The notes under the pieces are model-generated. The model did not search any database. It saw only the letters and a list, made by a program, of their open reading frames with translations, and was not told the origin of the DNA. Source: Verrucomicrobiales bacterium (GTDB lineage Bacteria; Verrucomicrobiota; Verrucomicrobiia; Limisphaerales; UBA1100). From it: a DNA stretch of 9,648 nucleotides. The DNA is taken from positions 14,592-24,239 of the forward strand of contig PBFV01000074.1 in NCBI GenBank assembly GCA_002718935.1, in the 5' to 3' direction. Below are positions 1 through 6,793 of this stretch, in pieces. Positions within the stretch are counted from its first letter, which is position 1, and the number at the start of each line of letters is the position of its first letter. The translations under genes and the position numbers were made by a program.

Positions 1-2
1 AC

Positions 3-62
3 TACATTCAAACTCTTGCCACCACCGCCGTAGTCGGCGCGGCTTGGACTCTTAGCGCCGTG
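3..62. other. Window edge, no assignable gene
   Basis: No gene can be assigned with support here. On the plus strand one frame stays open from base 3 to a TAA at 105-107. Its predicted residues are moderately hydrophobic, but the frame would run straight through the terminator hairpin, so a real coding tail is doubtful. The other two plus frames stop at 31-33 and 53-55. A 5-bp GC hairpin (CGCCG at 26-30 and CGGCG at 35-39, with a TAGT loop) is visible and may be chance. The end of an upstream gene or plain intergenic DNA are both possible. Confidence 0.3.
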
Positions 63-70
63 AAGTGCGG

Positions 71-105
71 AAAAAAAACCGCCCGGTTCTCCGGGCGGTT
101 TTTTT
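71..105 (-). terminator. Bidirectional rho-independent terminator
   Basis: A perfect GC stem, CCGCCCGG at 79-86 with CCGGGCGG at 91-98, closes a 4-base loop. It is flanked by A-runs (71-78) and T-runs (99-105) that extend the pairing. Read on the minus strand, the hairpin is followed by eight T, directly after the TAA stop (104-106) of the membrane-protein gene, so it ends the miaB operon. On the plus strand it is followed by seven T and could also end a gene entering from the left edge. This is the only convincing intrinsic terminator in the window. Confidence 0.93.
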
Positions 106-655
106 AATTGAATGCCGTCAGCCCCAGAACGACCAACAAAACACCCAAGGCCAGCCGGGTGCCACACAAAATCTTGAAGCGATTTTCATTGGCGGTGGCC
201 CAGCCGATCATGTCGCGCATGCGCCAAGGCGACACGGTGAACCACATGCCGGCAACCACTTTCGCGTATGCGATGCTCACCAGCAAAATGCGCCAGTCGC
301 TTTCGTGAAAGCGTGCGGTATCGACAATTAGTTTGGCCACAAGAATCATCAGTACCGCTAAGCCGCGCACAGCGAGGTAGTCTTTCAAAAAAAAGCAGGC
401 CCCCACCCCGGTGGCGATGATGATGCCGTAAAACGGCCGCCGATACCCCTCAAAGTCCGCCATGTTTTCGCCGTGCAAAATAAACAGAAACCACGTCATG
501 CCGGCGAGGATGAGCACAGGCCCAATGGTTTCGTGCCGTGGAAAATTTCGTGAAAAATCCATGGCCTTTTCGCGTTGCGCCAAGCCGAACGTGCCGCCGG
601 CAATGGCGAGGGCACCAAAGATAAGCGAGAGTAGTGACAGGGAAATTTCGGGCAT
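104..655 (-). CDS. Uncharacterised six-helix membrane protein
   Basis: The product is 183 residues, of unknown function, and predicted to lie in the inner membrane. Hydrophobic segments lie near residues 5-25, 44-61, 73-90, 94-112, 121-140 and 162-181, separated by short polar loops. Two loops (about residues 26-42 and 62-72) carry charged residues, and one has an Asp-Phe-Ser-Arg-Asn-Phe-Pro-Arg-His stretch. The last 45 residues (Pro-Trp-Arg-Met-Arg, polar linker, final helix) resemble in layout small DUF2065/YjeT-type proteins, but only by eye. Its ATG lies one base after the miaB TGA, so it is almost certainly cotranscribed and probably translated by reinitiation, since no Shine-Dalgarno site is visible. 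The stop codon abuts the terminator. Amino-acid composition and reading-frame integrity support a real gene. No catalytic motif is visible and I do not assign a role. Confidence 0.82.
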   Translation of the reverse strand: MPEISLSLLSLIFGALAIAGGTFGLAQREKAMDFSRNFPRHETIGPVLILAGMTWFLFILHGENMADFEGYRRPFYGIIIATGVGACFFLKDYLAVRGLAVLMILVAKLIVDTARFHESDWRILLVSIAYAKVVAGMWFTVSPWRMRDMIGWATANENRFKILCGTRLALGVLLVVLGLTAFN

Positions 656-656
656 T

Positions 657-2015
657 TCAGTTTAGGTTATGAATGGCAGGATCGCCGTACAGGGTTGTTT
701 GGCTGGCTTCGGTGATGCGCACCTCCATCACCTGCCCGATGAATCGGGGGCCTCCCTCGAGGATGACAATCTTGTTGCAACGAGTACGCCCCTCGAGTCG
801 CGCAGCATTGCGGCGGCTGGGCCCTTCCACGAGGATTTCCATTTGCTGACCGATGTATTTGCGCAGTTTATGGCCCCGGATTTCATCCACGGCGGCGAGC
901 AATTCCGCGTGGCGGGCTTCGATGATTTCCTGCCCCACCTGATCGGGCATTGAAGCGGCAGGCGTGTCGCGGCGCTGGCTGTACTTGAATAGGAAAGCGT
1001 TGTCGAATTCCACTTCACGGCACAACTCCAGCGTAGCCGCAAAATCTTCATCGGTCTCGCCGGGGAACCCCACGATGATGTCGGTGCCAACACCCATTTC
1101 CGGCGCGGCGGCGCGCAGTTTGCCCACCAAATCAGAAAAACGCTCGCGTGTGTATCCACGGTGCATGGCCTTGAGGACGCGATCGCTGCCGCTTTGCACA
1201 GGCAGATGCGCGTTCTCCACCAGCTTGGGCAGCCGCGTATACGCTTCCACGAGATCCTCGCCGTACCCCTTGGGATGCGGCGAGGTGAAACGAATGCGCT
1301 CAAGCCCGTCAATGGCGTGCACCGCCTCAATCAATTGCACAAAGGCACTCTTGCCGTCTTTCACACCAATCTCCCGCTTGCCGTAGCTGTTGACGATTTG
1401 TCCGAGCAGCGTGATCTCCTTCACGCCCTGCTCCACCAATCCACGGCATTCGGTGACAATGTCCTCGATGGAACGGCACCGTTCACGGCCGCGGGTGCTG
1501 GGCACGATGCAAAAAGTGCAGTGCTGATTGCAGCCCTGCATGATGCTGACAAAAGCAGTAACCGCTCTGGCTTCACCGTTGCCCAGAGCCAGGTGCTCGC
1601 GGATGGCACCCTCGCTGCCGGCCTCCGCCTCGGTGTCCACAATGCTATCACGCCGGCCGTTGAGCAGTTCGTCAAGGTGCTCGCCGGCGCGGTGAAATTT
1701 TTGCGTGCCCAGCACGAGGTCCACATCCGGCAATTGATCGACCAGCTCCTGTCCCCGGCTTTGCGCCATACAGCCCATGAAGCCAAGCACGGCGCGGTTG
1801 TTGCGCTTGCGGGTTTGGCCGATCAGCGTCTCCATCTTGTTGATGGCCTTTTGCTCGGCGGCATCGCGCACACTGCAGGTGTTGAGCAAGATCACATCCG
1901 CTCCCGCCTCCTCCGGGGCCAACGAATAGCCCTTGGCCACGAGCTGCGCGGCGACCGCCTCGCTGTCACGCTCGTTCATCTGGCATCCGTAGGTTTTGAT
2001 AAAAACGCTCGGCAT
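657..2015 (-). CDS. miaB: tRNA-2-methylthio-N6-dimethylallyladenosine synthase (MiaB)
   Basis: This is a cytoplasmic radical-SAM methylthiotransferase that converts i6A37 to ms2i6A37 in tRNAs reading U-initial codons. The 452 residues match the usual MiaB length. The N-terminal UPF0004 domain (about 1-125) has the three auxiliary-cluster cysteines C11 (YGCQMN), C47 (NTCSVR) and C82 (GCMAQ). The radical-SAM domain carries the CxxxCxxC motif at C162, C166 and C169, followed by VPSTRGRER, which favours MiaB over MtaB or RimO. A TRAM RNA-binding domain occupies roughly the last 65 residues. The ATG at 2013-2015 gives the canonical beginning, with the first cysteine at residue 11; no good Shine-Dalgarno site precedes it. 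One oddity is that the usual LLGQNVN motif reads LLGQIVN (Ile207). The gene is divergent from the symporter operon and heads a two-gene unit with the downstream membrane protein. Confidence 0.96.
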   Translation of the reverse strand: MPSVFIKTYGCQMNERDSEAVAAQLVAKGYSLAPEEAGADVILLNTCSVRDAAEQKAINKMETLIGQTRKRNNRAVLGFMGCMAQSRGQELVDQLPDVDLVLGTQKFHRAGEHLDELLNGRRDSIVDTEAEAGSEGAIREHLALGNGEARAVTAFVSIMQGCNQHCTFCIVPSTRGRERCRSIEDIVTECRGLVEQGVKEITLLGQIVNSYGKREIGVKDGKSAFVQLIEAVHAIDGLERIRFTSPHPKGYGEDLVEAYTRLPKLVENAHLPVQSGSDRVLKAMHRGYTRERFSDLVGKLRAAAPEMGVGTDIIVGFPGETDEDFAATLELCREVEFDNAFLFKYSQRRDTPAASMPDQVGQEIIEARHAELLAAVDEIRGHKLRKYIGQQMEILVEGPSRRNAARLEGRTRCNKIVILEGGPRFIGQVMEVRITEASQTTLYGDPAIHNLN

Positions 2016-2136
2016 TTCTGGAACGGCGGACGGTACGTCAGGCGGGAAAAAATTGAAAGGGCAAAGGGCACTGACCCGTTCAGGCTGGCCTCCGCGCGGC
2101 GGCTTTGTTAAAACCCTTCAGCCTTCGGGCCAAACC
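2016..2136. promoter_or_regulatory. Divergent intergenic region, miaB / symporter operon
   Basis: These 121 bases lie between two divergent start codons, so they must hold promoters for both units unless transcription enters from further away. I see no confident sigma70 pair. TTGAAA at 2053-2058 could be a -35 element, but no good -10 follows at the right distance. A near-perfect 16-bp GC palindrome spans 2088-2103 (one mismatched pair) and could be an operator or chance in GC-rich DNA. A minimal GCC-TTCG-GGC hairpin (2121-2130) lies just upstream of the DUF4212 ATG, where a ribosome binding site would be expected. No Shine-Dalgarno site is visible for either gene. Confidence 0.5.
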
Positions 2137-2460
2137 ATGGCTGACTCCAACGCGCCCAAAACACTCGCCGAACGCCGCCGCGCTTATTGGCGTGATAACC
2201 TACGCATCATGGCTTGGCTGATGGCCGTATGGTTTATTGTATCCTACGGCTGCGGCATCCTGCTGGTGGAACCACTCAATAAGATCCAATTGGGCGGCTA
2301 CAAACTCGGCTTTTGGATGGCACAACAGGGTTCCATCTACGTGTTCGTCATTTTGATTTTTGTTTATGTGCGGCAAATGAACCGGTTGGACGAAAAACAC
2401 GGCTTTACCGAGAGCGCCGACACGGACACGGAATCCACCAAACCCAAGGAGGACGTGTAA
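2137..2460 (+). CDS. DUF4212 small subunit of sodium/substrate symporter
   Basis: This 107-residue integral membrane protein is the small partner of a VC_2705-type sodium:solute symporter (family known as DUF4212 / sodium-substrate symporter small subunit). Residues 11-21 contain the characteristic arginine-rich RRRAYWRDN stretch before the first helix (about 23-44). A second helix spans about 56-78, and the polar, acidic C-terminal tail contains the segment TESADTDTES. The frame is open further upstream (to 1996), but the ATG at 2137 is chosen because it gives the family's normal short N-terminus and the upstream part overlaps miaB. No Shine-Dalgarno site precedes this ATG. The TAA stop overlaps the next gene's ATG (TAATG), so the two subunits are translationally coupled. 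The transported solute cannot be read from the sequence. Confidence 0.92.
   Translation: MADSNAPKTLAERRRAYWRDNLRIMAWLMAVWFIVSYGCGILLVEPLNKIQLGGYKLGFWMAQQGSIYVFVILIFVYVRQMNRLDEKHGFTESADTDTESTKPKEDV
2446..2452 (+). promoter_or_regulatory. Strong Shine-Dalgarno site for the symporter large subunit
   Basis: AAGGAGG lies inside the 3' end of the DUF4212 gene, seven bases before the ATG at 2460-2462. It is the strongest ribosome binding site in the window. It fixes the symporter start there rather than at the upstream ATG in the same open frame (2313), which would put 49 extra residues inside the DUF4212 gene. Confidence 0.9.
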
Positions 2461-4259
2461 TGGACGTCAAGACGTGGACGTACATCATCGTGGGCCTCTC
2501 TTTCGCCGCCTACATCGGCATTGCCATTTGGAGCAAGGCAAAGTCGACCAAGGAATTTTACGTGGCCGGCGGTGGTGTTAGCCCCATTGCCAACGGCATG
2601 GCCACCGCGGCGGACTGGATGAGTGCAGCCTCCTTCATCTCCATGGCCGGCCTCATCGCTTTCAGCGGCTACGGAGGATCCGTCTTTCTCATGGGCTGGA
2701 CCGGCGGTTATGTGGTGCTCGCACTGCTGTTGGCCCCCTACCTCCGCAAGTATGGCAAGTTCACCGTGCCGGAATTCATCGGCGAACGTTTCTGTTCCAA
2801 GACCGCCCGGGTGGTGGCCGTGATATGCCTTATTCTCATTTCCGTCACCTACGTCATTGGCCAAATGAAAGGTGTGGGCGTGGCCTTTTCGCGCTTTCTG
2901 GAAACCGACTACAGCACCGGCCTGTTTGTTGGCATGGGCATCGTGTTTTTCTACGCCGTTCTCGGCGGCATGAAAGGCATCACTTACACGCAAATTGTTC
3001 AGTATGTGGTTCTGATTTTTGCCTACACCGTGCCTGCCATTTTCATTTCCCTGCAAATCACCGGCAACCCAATTCCCCAGTTGGGCCTCGGCGGTGATGT
3101 CGCAGACGGCACACCGCTATTGGTCAAGCTCGACCAAGTCGTCAGTGATCTCGGCTTCAGCGAATACACGACCAGCGTTGCCGGCGGAAAACTGAACATG
3201 TTCATGTACACCCTTTCATTGATGATCGGCACCGCCGGCCTGCCGCACGTGATCATCCGGTTCTTCACCGTGCCGAAGGTCAGCGACGCCCGACTCTCCG
3301 CTGGCTGGGCGCTTGTGTTCATTGCCATCCTTTACACCACAGCTCCGGCCGTTGCTGCCATGGCGAGGTACAACCTCACCAACACCCTTCAAACCGGAGC
3401 CGTGGGTGACGCCAACGGCAGCCTTGAATTTGCCAAGCGCCCGGATTGGTTTAAACAATGGGAAATCACAGGATTACTCAAACATCAGGACAAAAATGGG
3501 GATGGCCGCATCCAATATTACAACGACGCGAACAAAACCTTCGCGGAAACTGCCAAAGCGGATTACGGATGGAATGGCAACGAGCTAGTTCACATTCCAT
3601 TCGGAAAAACGAATAACGATGCTAAGAACGGCCCCGACAATGATTTCCTCGTACTGGCCAACCCGGAAATCGCCGGCCTTCCCGGATGGGTCATCGCTCT
3701 AGTGGTTGCCGGCGGCTTGGCGGCGGCACTATCAACCGCTGCCGGTCTCCTACTCGCCATTTCCTCAGCTGTGTCACATGACCTGCTCAAGGGCATCCTC
3801 AGGCCGGAGATCACCGAGAAACAGGAACTCAATGCCAGCCGCGTAGCTATGGTCGGCGCCATCGCGCTCGCCGGTTATTTTGGCCTAAACCCGCCTGACT
3901 TTGCGGCCGGCACCGTGGCCATCGCCTTTGGCCTTGCGGCTTCATCAATTTTTCCCGTGCTCATGCTCGGCATCTTCTCCAAGCGCATGAATCGCCAAGG
4001 GGCAATTGCGGGAATGGTCGCCGGCCTTGGGGTCACGTTGCTGTATGTGTTCCAGCACAAAGGCATCATGTTCATCCCGGGAACCTCCTTCCTCGGGGGC
4101 ATGGAAGAAAACTGGTTCCTCGGCATCACACCCAATGCATTTGGCGCTGTGGGAGCCGTGGTCAATTTCATCGTGGCTTTCGCTGTCTCCAGTAAAACTG
4201 AAGCGCCACCTGAAGAAGCCGTGGAGTTGGTCGAACGCATCCGCACGCCGGGCGATTAA
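2460..4259 (+). CDS. Sodium:solute symporter, VC_2705-type (SSS family)
   Basis: The product is a 599-residue inner-membrane Na+-coupled transporter related to acetate permease ActP and proline permease PutP. About 12-13 hydrophobic helices begin at residues 7-24. The first core helix has ATAADWMSAASF (D52, S55), matching the ActP AGDYMSAASF signature. The helix at 408-436 has AALST followed by SSAVSHDLL, where S425 and T426 align with the PutP Ser340/Thr341 sodium ligands. The loop between the helices ending near 302 and starting near 408 is about 105 residues long, against roughly 35 in ActP as I recall it. It contains the calcium-loop-like stretch DKNGDGRIQYYN (344-355). Related organic-acid carriers use this fold, but the substrate is unknown. 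The gene is coupled to DUF4212 by TAATG. Its stop shares TTAA with the convergent bioA stop. Confidence 0.93.
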   Translation: MDVKTWTYIIVGLSFAAYIGIAIWSKAKSTKEFYVAGGGVSPIANGMATAADWMSAASFISMAGLIAFSGYGGSVFLMGWTGGYVVLALLLAPYLRKYGKFTVPEFIGERFCSKTARVVAVICLILISVTYVIGQMKGVGVAFSRFLETDYSTGLFVGMGIVFFYAVLGGMKGITYTQIVQYVVLIFAYTVPAIFISLQITGNPIPQLGLGGDVADGTPLLVKLDQVVSDLGFSEYTTSVAGGKLNMFMYTLSLMIGTAGLPHVIIRFFTVPKVSDARLSAGWALVFIAILYTTAPAVAAMARYNLTNTLQTGAVGDANGSLEFAKRPDWFKQWEITGLLKHQDKNGDGRIQYYNDANKTFAETAKADYGWNGNELVHIPFGKTNNDAKNGPDNDFLVLANPEIAGLPGWVIALVVAGGLAAALSTAAGLLLAISSAVSHDLLKGILRPEITEKQELNASRVAMVGAIALAGYFGLNPPDFAAGTVAIAFGLAASSIFPVLMLGIFSKRMNRQGAIAGMVAGLGVTLLYVFQHKGIMFIPGTSFLGGMEENWFLGITPNAFGAVGAVVNFIVAFAVSSKTEAPPEEAVELVERIRTPGD

Positions 4260-5629
4260 ATGCGCGCGCTGCCCAGCACCTCAACAACCGATTCCCGCAA
4301 CGCCTTCACCATTCGCCGCAGTTGCGCGTCCGAGATGCAATATGGCGGCAGCAAAGGCACGACATTGCCGATGGGCCGAGTCAACACCCCGTGCCTGGCC
4401 ATCGCTTCGCATACACGGATGCCCGCTTGCGCCTTGAGCGGAAATGCCTTGCGCGTTTTCCAATCGGCCACCAACTCGACGCCTGCAACCAAACCTTCCC
4501 GCCTCACGTCCCCCACTGCCGCAAGATCCCATAGGGTTTCCAACTCCTTTCCAAATGTCTTCTCCAGCACTCTCCTTCTGGCCCGCGCTTTGGGATCCGT
4601 GAGCAATTCCCAACTCGCCAATGCCGCTGCTGCACCCAATTGATTGCCGGTATAGCTGTGTCCGTGAAAAAAAGTTTTGAACTCCTCATACTCGCCGAGG
4701 AATGCATCAAAAACCGGCTGCGTCGTCAACGTCGCCGCCATAGGCAGATAACCGCCCGTGAGACCCTTGGCCAGACACAGAAAATCCGGAGTCACCTTTT
4801 CCTTCCGGCCGGCAAAAATTTCACCGGTGCGGCCAAAGCCAGTCATCACTTCATCGGCTATTAAAAGAGCACCACTTGCCCGCGCGGCTGCCGCCACGCG
4901 CTTCAGCCATCCGGGCGGATGCATCACCATTCCAGCCGCACCCTGCACACGGGGCTCCACCACCAGCGCGGCGTATTTACGCCGTTCAAGCTTCTGCTCC
5001 AGCTGCGTGGCGCACTCGTGATTGCATTTGGCATACAACCGCGCATCACGGCGCTGCGGCTTGGCGCGATTGAACGGGCACCGATAACACGCCGGGGATG
5101 CTACTTTGTCCGACTTAAACAACAAATTGCTGTAGGACTTATGAAACAGATCAATGTGCCCAAGGCTCGTCGCGCCAATCGTGTCGCCATGATACGCGCC
5201 ATCCAACGAAAGGAAACGCGGCGCGCGCAAACGTCCCGTGCGACGGGTAAATTCGTAAGCCATCTTCAAGGCCACCTCCAGAGCCGTGGAGCCGTCGTCG
5301 GAAAAGAAAACCTTTTTCAAGGGGCGCCCTGCTCCTTTCACCAGTTTCTCCGCCAACAATGAGGCCGGCTCGTTGGCCAGCCCCAAGGCCGAGGTATGCG
5401 CCACCCTGCCCAGTTGCTTTTGGATCGCTCGATTGATCTGCAGGTGATTGTGACCGTGCAGGTTGGTCCAAATCGAAGCATTGCCGTCGAGATACTTTTT
5501 CCCGACCACATCCTCCAGCACGGCGCCTTTGCCCCGAACCAGCACAATTGGCTCGCGTTTTGCCCAGTCACGCATTTGCGTAAACGGGTGCCACACATAT
5601 CGCCGATCCAAGGCCGCCAGTTTATGCAT
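4256..5629 (-). CDS. bioA: Adenosylmethionine/lysine-8-amino-7-oxononanoate aminotransferase (BioA)
   Basis: This is a cytoplasmic PLP fold-type I aminotransferase that converts KAPA to DAPA, the antepenultimate step of biotin synthesis. The 457 residues compare with about 430-450 for the family. Visible motifs are WHPFTQM (13-19), the PLP phosphate site DDGST (111-115), YHGDT (146-150), IADEVMTGFGRTG (with D259 binding the pyridine nitrogen), the Schiff-base lysine K288 in AKGLTGGYLP, FFHGHSYTGN (320-329) and LTRP (R418). The start at 5627-5629 is preferred over the in-frame codon at 5680: GGAGG sits nine bases upstream, and the product then begins just before the conserved region. It overlaps bioF by 8 bp. 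Four cysteines (181, 184, 202, 206) form C-x2-C-x17-C-x3-C. The amino donor, SAM or lysine, is uncertain because several positions look like Bacillus BioK. Confidence 0.94.
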   Translation of the reverse strand: MHKLAALDRRYVWHPFTQMRDWAKREPIVLVRGKGAVLEDVVGKKYLDGNASIWTNLHGHNHLQINRAIQKQLGRVAHTSALGLANEPASLLAEKLVKGAGRPLKKVFFSDDGSTALEVALKMAYEFTRRTGRLRAPRFLSLDGAYHGDTIGATSLGHIDLFHKSYSNLLFKSDKVASPACYRCPFNRAKPQRRDARLYAKCNHECATQLEQKLERRKYAALVVEPRVQGAAGMVMHPPGWLKRVAAAARASGALLIADEVMTGFGRTGEIFAGRKEKVTPDFLCLAKGLTGGYLPMAATLTTQPVFDAFLGEYEEFKTFFHGHSYTGNQLGAAAALASWELLTDPKARARRRVLEKTFGKELETLWDLAAVGDVRREGLVAGVELVADWKTRKAFPLKAQAGIRVCEAMARHGVLTRPIGNVVPLLPPYCISDAQLRRMVKALRESVVEVLGSARI

Positions 5630-6791
5630 CGCCAAGGGCCTCCAATAGTTCTTCAATATCCGCTGGTGTGTGATCCGCACTCAAGGTGAGGCGCAACCGA
5701 GCCGCACCTTTGGCCACGGTGGGATACCGAATGGCCGGCACAAAAACATTTGCCTCGAGTAATCGCTCGGACAACGCCACCGTTTCGCGTTCGCCGCCCA
5801 CCATCAACGGCACCATGGCACTGCGCACCGCGGGCAATTTCCAGCCTCGGGCAATCAATCCATTCTTCATCTCGTCCACTCGTTGCCATAGTCGCGCCCG
5901 GCGCTCTTCTCCTTCCTCCGATTGAACGATTTCCAAGCCCGCGAGTGCCGCCGCCGTTTGGGCCGGTACTGGAGCAGTGGAAAACATGAAACTACGCGCA
6001 CGATGACGGAGCAACTCGATCAGGTCGGCCGAACCACAAACAAACCCACCGGCGGCACCGAGCGCCTTGCCGAGCGTGCCCATCTGCAACTCCACGCGAT
6101 CGGCCACGCCAAATTCCTCCGCCAACCCACGGCGGCCTTTACCGTACAAACCCGTTGCGTGCGCCTCGTCGAGCAACAGATTCGCTCCGTGCGCACCCTT
6201 CAAATCCACCAAATTCAACAGCGGCGCCAGATCGCCGTCCATTGAATAAACGCTCTCCGCTACAATCCATACACGGCGAAATTCACCAGTTGATTGTTTC
6301 AGGATTTCGTCAAGATGCGTCAGATCGTTGTGCCGGAAAACGCGCAGCTTGGCACCAGACAATTTTGCGGCATCCACCAAGCTGGCGTGCACCAGCTTGT
6401 CGATCACGATCATGTCTCCGGCGCCTGCCAAAGCTGGCAGCACACCTATCGCCGCCGTGTAGCCGGAAGAAAACGCGAGCGCCGCCTCGGCATTTTTGAA
6501 TACCGCCAAGGCTGCCTCCAATTTGTGGCTGGGCGATTGTGAGCCGCTGATCAAACGTGCCGCACCCGCCCCGGCTCCGTGCTGTTCAATGGCGGAGATT
6601 GCTGCAGTCTTAAGGCTTGGGTGATTGGCAAGCCCTAGGTAGTCGTTGGAAGAAAAGTGCAGCACATCGCTGCCGTCAAGCTGGATGCGGGTTTGCTGTG
6701 GGCCCGACACAATGCGCAACGTGCGACGCAATCCGGCTGTATCCAGCCCGGACAGTTCCTCCTTCAATTCATTTTGAAATTCGCCGGCCAT
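5622..6791 (-). CDS. bioF: 8-amino-7-oxononanoate synthase (BioF)
   Basis: This is a cytoplasmic PLP alpha-oxoamine synthase that condenses a pimeloyl thioester with L-alanine, releasing CO2, to give KAPA, the substrate of the next gene product. The 389 residues match the usual length of about 385. Motifs include FSSNDYLGL (46-54), SGSQ (82-85), H135 in VHASLVDA, ESVYSMDGD (179-187), DEAHATGLYG (D208, H211) and the PLP lysine K242 in GTLGKALGAAGG. The start at 6789-6791 gives the family-typical N-terminus. An in-frame upstream ATG at 6833 would add 14 residues that overlap the preceding gene. The ATG follows the amidohydrolase stop by two bases (TAGTGATG), implying coupling, and the 3' end overlaps bioA by 8 bp. 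All catalytic residues appear intact. CoA- versus ACP-bound pimeloyl cannot be judged from sequence. Confidence 0.95.
   Translation of the reverse strand: MAGEFQNELKEELSGLDTAGLRRTLRIVSGPQQTRIQLDGSDVLHFSSNDYLGLANHPSLKTAAISAIEQHGAGAGAARLISGSQSPSHKLEAALAVFKNAEAALAFSSGYTAAIGVLPALAGAGDMIVIDKLVHASLVDAAKLSGAKLRVFRHNDLTHLDEILKQSTGEFRRVWIVAESVYSMDGDLAPLLNLVDLKGAHGANLLLDEAHATGLYGKGRRGLAEEFGVADRVELQMGTLGKALGAAGGFVCGSADLIELLRHRARSFMFSTAPVPAQTAAALAGLEIVQSEEGEERRARLWQRVDEMKNGLIARGWKLPAVRSAMVPLMVGGERETVALSERLLEANVFVPAIRYPTVAKGAARLRLTLSADHTPADIEELLEALGDA
5639..5643 (-). promoter_or_regulatory. bioA: Shine-Dalgarno site for bioA
   Basis: GGAGG on the minus strand lies nine bases before the ATG at 5627-5629, inside the last codons of bioF. 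It decides the bioA start against the longer upstream frame and shows that bioA can recruit ribosomes independently of bioF. Confidence 0.82.
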
Positions 6792-6793
6792 CA

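Noticed and set aside
3..107. Plus-strand open frame from the left edge to 105-107 as the tail of a real gene
   Set aside because: It reads through the whole terminator hairpin and T-run, and nothing in its 34 residues is recognisable; coding cannot be supported.
1161..2111. Long open frame (316 codons) on the plus strand opposite miaB
   Set aside because: It is the antisense shadow of a well-supported miaB with all cluster motifs; the shadow protein has no recognisable family features and is a product of GC-rich codon use.
2105..2116. TTGTTAAAACCC resembling half of a BirA biotin operator
   Set aside because: No matching second half is present at the required spacing, and it lies in front of the symporter operon, not the biotin genes.
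2313..2459. N-terminal extension of the symporter from an upstream in-frame ATG
   Set aside because: It would overlap the DUF4212 gene almost wholly and lacks transmembrane character; the strong AAGGAGG and TAATG junction fix the start at 2460.
2364..3056. 230-codon minus-strand open frame opposite the symporter operon
   Set aside because: Histidine- and glycine-rich composition with no domain signal, fully inside two convincing plus-strand genes.
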